From positions 1 to 64,000 of the forward strand of contig QAOA01008173.1 in assembly GCA_003255065.1 (NCBI GenBank): a stretch of 64,000 nt of DNA, given 5' to 3'. The stretch is from Cercis canadensis (Eukaryota; Streptophyta; Magnoliopsida; Fabales; Fabaceae). Below the pieces are notes generated by a model. That model had not been told where the DNA came from and made no database searches. It saw nothing but the letters and a program-made list of their open reading frames with translations. Both the position numbers and the translations under genes were made by a program. Shown piece by piece: positions 12,601 to 24,000 of this stretch; position 1 is the stretch's first letter; each line of letters opens with the position of its first letter.

Positions 12601-15377
12601 ATGGAATCGCAATACACTCCACAGAAGGATTCAGGTTCAACTCAGAAAATTGAAGGAAAGACAGGAACTGGACGCACCAAGAAATTTGATCAGAAGAACA
12701 AACAAACAGAGAATTTGGTACCTCCGAAAAAGCAAAAAGTGATAGAAGTCATCAGCATGCCTGCAACAAAGGATAAGGAGCTGATGTTGGGAGCAGAAAA
12801 AAAATTGATAATCCAAAAGGCTGATGGAATAAAAGCATTGAGTGGCTTAGAGAAGGAGGCCACCAAAATAGACAAGAAGCATAACAGTGCAGCACAAATG
12901 AATCTTATTAGAGAAAGTCAAAAGGATGTTCAGGTGAAAGAAAAAAGACAAGATCACACAAATAGCAGAGAACAGAAAGGCTCAGGAAAGGGTAGAACGA
13001 TGGACCCACTTCTAAATCATATGCTGGAACAAGCACGCGAAAGATCACAAATTAAATCTTCATTGCAAGAAGAAAAAGAAAGCAATGGAAGTATTCTTCA
13101 ATCAGAAAAGAGGTACATGTACAAGCACACCACAAACAATCAAAAGAAGTCTCAGAATCATCTTGGAGCTCAAGAGTCATACATGCTCTTAAAATACGTG
13201 TCTCAAGAAGAAAAGGCTCATGGAGAACAAGAAGTCCAGCAGAGTGCAAAACCAATGTTGCAGGTCAGACCACAAAGAAGGAGTGAAACAGCATCCAAAC
13301 ATGAGCTGACCAATTCTCTGAAGAAGCAGCTACTCATAAACCAAGGCAGATCATTTAAGCATAATCCTGCAGAAAATGTTGATGCCATGAAATCGGAAGA
13401 GTTTCTGAATAGCCACAATGATCAACTAAGCAGAGATGAAGCTTCTACCAACTTACATGTGAAAATGAAAGAAAAGAACAATAGGAAGTCAGCTCAAATT
13501 TCCTCTTTAAAAGATCGAAAATCTGAACCAGTTAAAGGAATGTCTGGCCTTGTAACACTGATGGATGAAAAAAGTGTTGATAAACTAGCCAACAAGAAGG
13601 TAAAGAATACCAGAATGCAGAAAATTGACATGCCTGGAAAGATTGATAAAGTGCTGACCAGAAGAAACAGAACTGTGCTCCACGTCACAAAGGAAGTACA
13701 ACATCAGAGTCCCATTTTGCAAGAAGGGAGACAAAATAGGTATGACATGCTCAATGTCTCCAAAGAAGCAGAGCAAGAAAGGGTCGGTGTGTCCAAAGAA
13801 GCAGATGCACACATCATTAGCTGCAGTGAATCAGTAGCTATCATCGAACCATTGGATGTGAGACACCAAACACACGAAGAAGCTGAACTGCCTCCCACAT
13901 TGTCCAGTCCCGATGGTAGAGAACTTAGTCTACAGGGACCAGTAGCTCTAGTTCCTAATGATTCGGTAAGCTCATTTTTACAGGGATCTAAAACAGTCTC
14001 AGACAATGGGCACATAGAAAATCTAGAATTAAATTGTGACAGGCTTTCTCCCCTGCCCCCTCCCCCCAATTCAAAAAAAAAAAAAAAAAAAAAANAAAAA
14101 AAAAAAAAACACTGCACACAAACAAAGAAAGGCAAAAATTTATTGCAAGCTAACATAATCCTAGTTGGATTTAATGCAGTATCAAGATGTGAAATCGGTG
14201 GCAATCAATGATTTACAAGATCAAGTTACTCTTGTTGCACAACGTGAAGAGTTCAAGACTTGTGAAATTGCAACAAATACAATAAATGGTAAGTACAATT
14301 ATGACTTTCAATTCCAGTTTGCTTTCCTAACAAAGAACATAGTGTCTCCAATTAAGTCATGCAGTAAGTTCCAGAATATCAACAAGCTTTTATCAGCTCT
14401 CATCCATCATCTTCATTCATCTCCATATAGTCATAATCTTCCCCCTCACCCTCTTAAAAAAAAAATCCTACCAAATATTCTTTTTCTTCCTGTTCAGATG
14501 AGTCAAAGAGTGGCTCACAAACAGACCAACATCTATCAGCAAGCCTTTTTCTTGGTGCTGCATCTCTTTATTCATTTATTTTTGTCACAGCAAATCATCT
14601 ACACTGGAAACTTCAATCTGAATCTGTTGCTTTTTAGTAGTCTTGCCAAAATCAGCAAACTGGTGCTATCAGAAACGTAAAGATGGAATGAATCATGCAA
14701 ACTTGTAGGTTTCAGTTAATTTTCTTAATATCACAGGAATTCATGAAGACAGAATGGATGTTTATCACCACTCGCAACTGGAAGACCAGAATATTTCTGG
14801 AAAAGGATTTCAAGAGCCACTTACAGAAAGTGAAAACCACCTCAAGTGGATCTTGGTCATGAGTCAATTATTCCTCAACACTGCAGAAGCACTTTTCAGA
14901 CTTAACATTCCACTTAACATTCTTCAAGGTGGTGGTCTGGACAATCATGATGAAGGCAGCAAGCTCATATTAGACTGCGGCTATGAAGTGATGAAACGGA
15001 AAGGGATACGGCAAGAACTCAAAGTTCATCCTTGCTCAAAGATATCAATCAGTACCATTAAAATAGGATCCTTGGACGACTTGGTTAGGCAGTTGAATAA
15101 AGACATGGAGAAGTTAAAATTCTATGGAAGGAACAGAAGTTCCCAAGCTGATGTTGAGGATTACCTGCCTAAAATGCTTGAACATGATATCTATAATAAG
15201 GATCCAGACATCGACTGTATGTGGGACTTGGGATGGAATGACGAGACACTTGCCTTCATTGAAAAGTATGAAGTTATTAGGGATATGGAAAAGCATATCC
15301 TCAATGGACTTTTGGATGAGATCACTGGAGAACTTTTGCATGTTCAAGAAGGACTGCATATGACAGTCACTCATTGA
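9681..15377 (+). CDS. VARLMGL-motif / DUF4378 protein, about 1054 aa
   Basis: Exons: 9681-9795, 11575-11636, 11728-13965, 14180-14288 and 14737-15377; phases agree at every junction. The N-terminus begins MAKRSDFAQKLLDDLRLRKQ. A VARLMGL-type motif (NVIAKLMGLDNLP, about residues 336-348) is followed by a long Lys/Gln/Ser-rich, probably disordered middle. The C-terminal 170 residues match DUF4378 (LILDCGYEVMKRKG, WDLGWNDETL). Proteins with this pairing include the TRM/LONGIFOLIA-like families tied to microtubule arrays, but this member's role is unknown to me. An upstream in-frame TTG at 9618 is not a credible start; ATG 9681 is. A 57-nt in-phase exon may exist at 14498-14554. The A-tract with an n at 14077-14109 falls in intron 3 in this model. 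Confidence 0.82.
10688..11263. mobile_element. MULE-type MITE in intron 1, 9-bp target duplication
   Basis: ATCTTAATT occurs at 10679-10687 and again at 11264-11272, directly flanking an element whose ends are GGTTTAAAT and its complement. The arms (about 10688-10905 and 11030-11263) are reverse complements with good identity over some 220 bases. There is no transposase. A 9-bp duplication with long terminal inverted repeats points to the Mutator superfamily. It lies in intron 1 of the DUF4378 gene. It includes an 84-base direct duplication around a single n at 11027, which may be an assembly artefact. Confidence 0.75.
10943..11111. repeat. 84-bp direct duplication separated by one n
   Basis: 10943-11026 and 11028-11111 are the same 84 bases with two differences, separated only by an ambiguous base at 11027. 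This may be a true tandem duplication, or two overlapping contig ends that were not merged. Confidence 0.8.
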
Positions 15378-18066
15378 GATAGTGAGTTGAATCAAGACAG
15401 TTGTTCTTACTTATTGGAAAATGTGAAAAAAAATTACGTGTAGTTTCTCATGCGATTTTGTTGGTTATTGTAAGTTTTCCTTTTACATTGATTTTGATAT
15501 ATGGGAATTTGGCTATTGCCTCTGATGAAACAAATAGGGCACAGGGACATCCAGGTATTTAACTTGAATAGTTCAAAAACAAAAACTTTTCAGCTGATAC
15601 TGAGCTACCCATGGTGCATTACATGAACAAATCTTTTGGACGCATTATATGAACAGAGAAGAGAGAGAGAAAGCCCACAATTTAAAGAAACTGATGCATT
15701 ATGAATAATATATACCTACATCAAGTAGTAGCGCATACTTGTTTAAGAGTCTGGTCATTGGTCACCCAGAATATACGAAATAAAGAACGAAAGAAACTTT
15801 AGTCAAATTTTCAATTCTTCGCACAATTTCTAGTTCTAGAAAGAAACCAACAGCCAAATCTACTCAGAAACCTCTTCCCGCCGTTATCTAGACAACCAAT
15901 GAATGAGAAAAGAACAAAATTGAATGAAAAATTGCGAACTTACCATCCGATTGTTGTCACCTTAACCAAAAAAAAAAAAACATATTTGACACAAACAAAC
16001 CCCCTTCTTAGTTGTCAGCATAAACACAAACAATACGGTCAATACCAAATATCCATATGCGATCAGTGAGCAATGAACTCAAGTTTAATATCATCATGGC
16101 CGTAAAGAAACGTCAATTGTGGCAAACCTTGTTGATTCCACCCAAAGAAGAAGAAAGAAGGTTTGCCACAACTAAAGCATCTTATGTCCCTGATAAGGCC
16201 ATGCTGTGGAGCTCTTGCTCAACTTAGAGATTAACTGGTTTGCTATGGCACACAGTAATGGAGATGGGTTTCGAAGCGATCTTCTTGCTGTGCAGACTGC
16301 AGAGTGCAGACCAGCGTTGCCCTAAGGTAATGAGTGAAGACGTAAGTGAAGAGGAAGACCCTGAGCTTTTCTATATCGTCTATTTCTTTACATACGTAAT
16401 ACAATTAATTTCTTTCTTATGGCGGTTGTTAGCTGTGAATGATATAACCCATATAGTTACCACTAAGCTCAACTTTATTATAATTGTTTTTAGTCGCATT
16501 TAATCTTGAGAAATCATAAAGAGTTAAAAAGTAGAAATTTTACCAAACGATATATAGTCTAACGTATATTTTATAGCCAAAATTCCAAAAATAAAATAAA
16601 ATTCAAAGAGGTTCTTGCCACATCAAAAAAATAATCAAAATACTTTTTAATATTTTTTTTTTGTCGTGATAATTTTTTTATTTATATATATCATTGTTAA
16701 GTTTAAATATAAATAAAATAATTATATAATATTTAAAAATATTTTATTAATTTTACACAATATAATAAACACTCTCTAAGAAAACAGATGCCCTGGCACG
16801 TGAGTATTTTTTAATTTTTTTTTTCAAGTTTTAGAACTGAGAGAATAAACTCTTTAATCTTTTCATTTTTCATCTTATTTAATATTATTTCAGCTCCATT
16901 ATCAACTGTCTTAGCAAAAAAAGAGATTATTTTAAATAAATGCATGTTATTTATTATTTACTATATTAATAAAGTCTCGAAACAAATTGCTCACAATAAA
17001 CACTAAATTATATTTGTTATAATCAAATTGTGTTTTCAAACGCAAATTTCTGTGTACGAGAATGAAATTATTTTTTTACTCTTTCTCTCATTCTCAATTT
17101 TACTTTCAGTCACTTTAATATCAATTATTCAAATATAAATAAAGATTATAAATACTTTATACTAAGAGATTATTAGTATGCTTTTTCTAACACTTCCAGT
17201 CCAAATTTTCTTTTGTAACTGTAACATATTTGAAGTGGACACAATCAACATTACATTGCACCATTTGGTAATTATATTATATGTCCTTGATACATTTATG
17301 AAGAGGAAGATATTAGACTTCTAAAAGCTACATGAAATACTTCTAAAATATCAATTCCACCCCCTATCTACTGCAATTTTGCACAGATAACCCCAAATAA
17401 TTCAATTAGATACATACAAAACTACAGGATTTCATCATATACTCAGTAGCATAACCATTGCAAGCAACAACAAAAAAAAATCATGGTTGCCACTGAAAGA
17501 CACAGCTCTCTGTTTCAAACTTGCGTCTCTAGTGATGAGCTTTTTCAATCTTTCCCTTGTTAGAGAATTACATAAAGTTGCCATTAGGTCAACCAACAGA
17601 ATTAACATATAGAAACCCAGGTTCAAAAGATTATGGCAGAAAAATTAATGGCATACGAATAAGTAAATGCAACATCTGCTACGTTATGAAAAAAAATGAA
17701 GAGAGAGAGGAAACAAATAGAAATCGACTATAAATTAAATTTTTCGTAAAAAAAATAGCAACTTAATCTAGATTTTATTTTCACACTGATTTTGTTCATT
17801 GAAATGGCTATACTATACAATAAATTTTGCTTTCCTGTCACCAGTTGCCATTAATAGCAACTGATTCACACATCCATTTCTTATTTCTTCTTCATACTTG
17901 ACAATAATTATCAACACAAAGAGATATTATCATATTACACTCAAACCTACAACCTTACTTGACAATAATTATCAACACAAGAGATATTATCATATTACAC
18001 TCAAACCTACAACCTTACATGACAATAATTATTAACACAAGAGATATTATCATATTACATTCAAAC
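15378..18066. other. Intergenic, convergent gene ends
   Basis: This is the space between the 3' ends of the DUF4378 gene (+) and the CNGC gene (-). It is mostly AT-rich. A perfect 14-bp inverted repeat, TTGTGGCAAACCTT at 16117-16130 and its complement at 16158-16171, could form a hairpin with a 27-base loop. A 60-bp tandem array begins at 17896. I find no gene; the 87-codon frame at 16240-16503 has no recognisable content. Confidence 0.5.
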
Positions 18067-18076
18067 CTACAACCTT
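17896..18076. repeat. 60-bp tandem repeat, three copies, over CNGC stop codon
   Basis: Units 17896-17956, 17957-18016 and 18017-18076 are nearly identical, with only a few differences (one extra A in the first unit and several substitutions). The third unit contains the last codons and the TAG stop (18067-18069) of the minus-strand CNGC gene. The other two units are therefore in its 3' UTR or just beyond. Each unit carries the same CTACAACCTT that encodes the Leu-stop. Confidence 0.9.
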
Positions 18077-21000
18077 GATGCTTGTTTTGATTGGGTATCA
18101 CCACGACTAAGACGTCTTTTCCTGTATCTCCATGTAACCTGAATGCGGGTTGCTGCAAGGCATCTCCAATAAGGAGATTCATACCTAACATAATAAAACC
18201 AAATTATAATGTCAGTTATGGATCTGAAAACATAAACAGTGTTCATTATAAGTAAAAGTCACATAATTGTTAGATACAAATTGCAGACATTTCTTTCTTT
18301 CTTGTTTGTTGGTCAAAAAGATCATGCTGAATCATAAAGCCAGGTAGAAGACAAGGGAATATGACCTTATAGCTCCTTGAACGCGTGGATTTCGCAAGAA
18401 TCTTGTAAAAAGGCTAGTGACTTCTTCAAGGTCTGCAGCTCGGAGTGAAAATGCCTCCACATTTGTTAAGCACTTTACTGTCCTGTTGCTAAGTAACCGC
18501 TGTCCCGGAATCCTTACTTTTCTACCATCTGCAGGGGAACCATATTAGTGAAACATGGTGTTTCACATTTTGCAGTGAGGCCAAGTTGCTGTTAATTGCA
18601 TCCACTTGACCTCTATTTGAAATATTTAACAGGCATGTTTGTCCATGCATCAGATATTGCTATACCTTTGTTTACAGAAGAATGCTCAAGGCACCATGTC
18701 AGAAGTTCTTCACCACAAGCATCCCCTTCAGATAAGGGAACTCTAATCCCATCTTCTCCAACACTTTCCAATTTTCCACGGACAACAAAGACCATCTTTT
18801 CTACCAGACCTCCCCGATATATAATTCTGCTTCCTTTGATGTACGTCTTTTGTCTTAGTCTCTCACAAATGGCATCTAAAATAGGCTCATCCATCAGGGA
18901 AAAAATTCGAACCTGCAGATATTTTAGATGCTGAGAATATGCATGACAAGTTGATGTAAAATAAAAAGCAAAATTCAATAATCATTATATAGAGAATTGT
19001 CAGGGTTGTTTGATATCCAATAGCTTTCAAAATTGTTTTCGTGATGCAGAAGAATACTTTTCCTTCAAATTCAGTTTCACCTCTAACTTATACCACTTCT
19101 AGCAGGTTACAAGTAGAGATCTTAGCAAATAGACAACCATAATGGTTGATATTGTGAAGTTCGCCTGACATCTGAACTACACAATAATAACTGTGTAAAT
19201 AGACTAAGCAGTATAAACTGGTATAACTATTCATTTATGCCATTTCTTGCGCTCACTTTTTTAACAAATTTGAAGAGATGGCGTCTTATGTCTCTCTGGA
19301 GATCTTCTGGCAAATTCTCCAGAATAATTTCTTCATTCACCCCTCTTGTTGCAGCCCAATTGTACCTTTCAGCCTGTCGTACTCTCCTGCATGACAGACC
19401 AATCATATGAGTGGATTATCTATCACTCGTACATTTTTTAATCCATAAATTCATACAACCATAGTACCTACATAAAAGTGACAGTAGATATTTTATTTAT
19501 TTACTTATTTGGATATCAACTAGACATGTTATTTTCTTGGCACTCACTCCTATAGACAAGCAATATTAAAGAAATAATTAGTAGTTTCTCATATTTGTAC
19601 ATTGTCTATCTATATTATTACCATTGCTGCAGCCACAAACTCAGTTCAGGGGAAGGGGACAATTACTATGTACACAAACAATTTGATAACATTCAGAAAC
19701 TTAAACCATATAAATAAATGACAAAGTAATCAGCATCATTAACTATGTGAAACACTAACAGTCTAACATTGACCCAATAGATAAGGAAATTGATTGCATA
19801 ACAGTAAGAGCAACAAGTTGTTCTAAACAAACTTTATCATGTAATGTCAGTATGTTGTCATTGATGTAGACAGCTAATCTACATAGTGATTAACCATATG
19901 TCATAAACATAGATACAGACATATGTACATATCTGCAGACAAACATGCACATTGATGCGGAAAAAAAGTCTCAAACTATAATTTATTTCTCTTTAGAAAG
20001 AGGATTCAAGCCCTCAGTAGTTTCTCACTGGATATAATCTTGGTGCATGGCAACATTTCTTATCTTAATAGTAAATTGCCCATGCATCTAATATGTACAT
20101 TGTGAAGAAAAGGAGTTTTGACAGGGTTGGGATTACAAGCAACAAATTTAATCAATTTAATGACAAATACGCAGCAATGTGAATGTGAATGTAATGAGAA
20201 AAACAGATACCTTCTTAGTTCGTCTGGTAAGCGCCGATGGCTCATCCATTGCTCAACATCACGGCGTCTAAGTGACATTTCTAGTCTCCTGCAAGAGGCA
20301 TATAGGAAAATAGATCAAGCATAATATAACCATAAATATATAGGAAGTAGAAAAAAAAAATTTATTGAAATTCACAGCATTAGATAAATAAAGTTCACCT
20401 ACAAGAAAAATGCACTACCCAAAATTACCAATTACCAAGACTTATGTTGCACGGGTACGGGTACGAAACGCGGGTACGGGTACGCCACGTCATATATATA
20501 AATTTTATAAATATATATATATATATATATTCTATCTAAATTATAATTATATACATAAATAAATAAAAAATTCACATGTTCTCTATCTAAAATAAAAAAT
20601 TTAATCAAAACTAAAATAGTTTTTNNNNNNNNNNNNNNNNNNNNNNNNNNNNNNNNNNNNNNNNNNNNNNNNNNNNNNNNNNNNNNNNNNNNNNNNNNNN
20701 NNNNNNNNNNNNNNNNNNNNNNNNNNNNNNNNNNNNNNNNNNNNNNNNNNNNNNNNNNNNNNNNNNNNNNNNNNNNNNNNNNNNNNNNNNNNNNNNNNNN
20801 NNNNNNNNNNNNNNNNNNNNNNNNNNNNNNNNNNNNNNNNNNNNNNNNNNNNNNNNNNNNNNNNNNNNNNNNNNNNNNNNNNNNNNNNNNNNNNNNNNNN
20901 NNNNNNNNNNNNNNNNNNNNNNNNNNNNNNNNNNNNNNNNNNNNNNNNNNNNNNNNNNNNNNNNNNNNNNNNNNNNNNNNNNNNNNNCCCTCCCCGCCCC

Positions 21001-24000
21001 CCTCCCCCCTTCCCTGCATCCCTCCCTCCCTCCCGTTTCCGCTCGCGAGACGTGTTTCCCGTCGCCGGAACGTACCCGAAACGGGGACGTCTCAAAAATT
21101 GACGTCACAGTGCAACATAGCCAAGACATCATGCAATTATAGCTTAAAATTAAATAAAAAATACCGTCAAATATGGTTGCAATTCATCTGTTTTCATTAC
21201 TCTGAAATTTGTATGTAGAATTATGTCCAACAACTAGGAAATGAGAATATAAGATACATCAACATGACAATGGCTGCTAACGAGGGAATGCTTGTTATCA
21301 CATTGATTCAGTAATGTCTTATAATCTTTAACTCCTAATCTGCTAAATCTCCATATCATAGAATGTCAGATCCATAAAGAGTTGCTCCTCTTTTGTTTCC
21401 CTTCCCCAAATGTAGATGAAATTAAGGGGAAATATTTTAATGTAGGAAGTGCTACAGCCTTAACCTAAACAATTACAGGAAAGAGAAACCAACGGATATA
21501 TGTTTCCCTCCACAAAGCACACCTTTACTCTTCAAGCTAGGAGGACATCCAGATAATTTTCTAAAATGGTTACTGAGAGGAACACACACAGAATTTGATT
21601 TTATAAGAAAAATCGAGGAGTAAGAGTAACGTTGTCGACAAATAGTACTTGTTATGCACCCAATATATTGTGTCTTAGTTGCCATTCCATGTATGAAGTA
21701 AACAATTCTACCTCCGTCCAAGAGCCTGAAGAAAGTTTTGTATGTTTCCAATGAGAAGAGCAAAAAGCAACAGTCCCAGTCCTATGATGGCCATTGTGAA
21801 AAGGACCTCCCAAACAAAATAGCTTGGGGTTAAATTACCAGCCAGAGTACTGATTTGCTGCAAAATGATCACAGGTTTAACTGGTTTTAGTTATTTCGTA
21901 AAATTACATAACTTGAATTACTGACTTTCACTTTCTTTCATTTTAATATTGGACCATAACAATATAATTTATATTCAGAACTTATGTCTCCTAATGCAAA
22001 AGAATAACTTGAATTGAACATGATGTCATAATTCTTGGTTTTTGACTTAAATTATAAACAAGAAAAAAAGAGAGAGCTTGCATGAAAGAATTGGAAAAGT
22101 CACCCGCACCTTCATTCTAATATGTCCTAGTAAAGTAAGGAGTTACATAGTATGGCTTTTGTAGAAAAAGCAAAGCTAGTAGATGAAAATGGTGTGTGAG
22201 CGGCAATCAAACAGGAAGATAGTGCTGCCTTCAGTGTGCACAGCAGAAATAGTGTGAAATTTCTGGGGTGCGTTAGATAATTCAATCTGAGTTTGAGTAA
22301 GATTTTTTATGTGATTGAGATTTGGGTTTGTGAAAGATATTGACAAAAATATTGTTATTAGTTATTTTGATAATGAATTTCTCCTATCACCTATCCCATG
22401 GAAATAGGCAATTGTTGAAGAAAAGTAACTAATGTGTATCTTTATTTGATATTTTGATTGTTGGTTTTATCTGTGTGGTGACTTTTCCAGCAATAATAAA
22501 GTCATCATTTTCAATTTTCTATGTATATCAGAAAGATTTCATATGCGTCACAGGTTTATGTCAAATTTATTCCATATCTAAATGTTTTAACTCTTTATAT
22601 TCAATTTTGGATTTTCTGAAATATCTTAGGTTGTTAAACTCCTTTAATCATGTAATTTTTTTTTTCCTTCTTTCTACATAGATTCTCGCCAACTTGGTGC
22701 CCTTTTACTAATATTTTATTACTTAAAACATGATTTTTTTTTTTCCCCTGCAACATATGCAATTTACAAGGTCAATATAAACTTTGAATACATTTGAAAC
22801 CCTTTAATATAAACTTGTCAAAGTATGAGCCTCATCTTGCCTAACATCCTGAAGATCAATGACCGTTAGATGTGTTTCCTTAACTTTTACCGCTAATGCA
22901 TGTCATACACTGATACTTATTATGACAGTCTATACCTCTCAACTACTTTTCAGGAATATTAATATTAAGCTTTATTTAACAATACTCCATGTCAATGCTT
23001 CATATCTTCTTATTAATATAGAACAAAATTTATATACTGTAAAGTATAACATACTGAATTTGAAAATAATAAATGTAGTGACTATTGGAAGAAAAAAGGA
23101 ATAAAAGGCACACCTGGAATCCCCAAAACAAGGAATATACATATCTGGTGACAACATTGGATTTAGTGGTAAGGTTGACTGCTTTGACATAGATCCCATA
23201 AGGAAAACCATCTTCCCTTAAACAAGCACCTGCATTAGTATTGTTTTTCCAATGCCATTCGTCACTCAGGCTGTGTCCACAATCAATTAATTTAGTGCAA
23301 TCACGCATTCGAGCTTCATGGCAGACATCTCGCAGGCATTGATTAACCCTCTGGGATAAGGAAACGGGAGAAGAGGAGAAAGTTAATATTGATTATCAAC
23401 CTAAAGTTGATGAAACTACAGAATCACATTCCTGATTGTGATTAAACTTCTCATTTCGAATCATCAGACAAAACTTCATTAGGTTCAGACAACTGTTGAC
23501 AAATTGAAGAAGCACTTCTGCTTAGCTGACATTCACATTTCATATTACCAAATTATGCAGAATCACATGGAAATTACATGAATTCAAGTAAGTCAAGTAT
23601 TATTTTGTTCTGCTTGTTTTCCTTTTGTTCTGAGAAAGGTTTAAGACTAGGCAGGCATGTTTTTAGTTTATGCTGCTCACATGATAACGGCACTTTGTAT
23701 TCTCTTCCATGAAGGGTGAGAATTTGAAAGTGTACTATGAACAATTAGGGGGGGGGGGGGGNGGGGGTGGGGGGGAATTTGGTACTTATTGAAACAGAAG
23801 CTTAAAATGTTCTTAAAAACCTCTACCCACCTGTAGACCAAAGAGGTACCAGCAAGACCCAACAACATGGCCAGATAGCATAAAGGTGAGAAGATTTATA
23901 ACGAAATTTGCCCAGGCAGATTCAAATATGAATCCACTTGGTGATTGGCCAATTAGCAGAGGCAGAAATCTAAACAATCTGGGAATATACTGAACAAGGA

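Noticed and set aside
13966..13983. Tiny 18-base intron suggested by GTAAGC...CAG
   Set aside because: Far below the minimum plant intron length; the donor instead pairs with the acceptor before 14180.
13704..14204. 166-codon minus-strand frame
   Set aside because: Antisense shadow of the DUF4378 exon 3, with the A-tract read as poly-Phe.
13966..14211. Extension of DUF4378 exon 3 through a poly-Lys run
   Set aside because: The poly-Lys comes from an A-tract with an n. A strong donor at 13966 and an in-phase acceptor before 14180 remove it as an intron.
16240..16503. 87-codon plus-strand frame
   Set aside because: Second half is hydrophobic AT-rich translation; no family match and no upstream exon.
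17896..18076. CRISPR-like array
   Set aside because: Head-to-tail 60-bp units without spacers in a plant genome; a simple tandem repeat.
20432..21132. Three overlapping minus-strand frames of 160-195 codons
   Set aside because: They exist only because N's were read as open sequence; the real bases are a transposon end and C-rich repeats.
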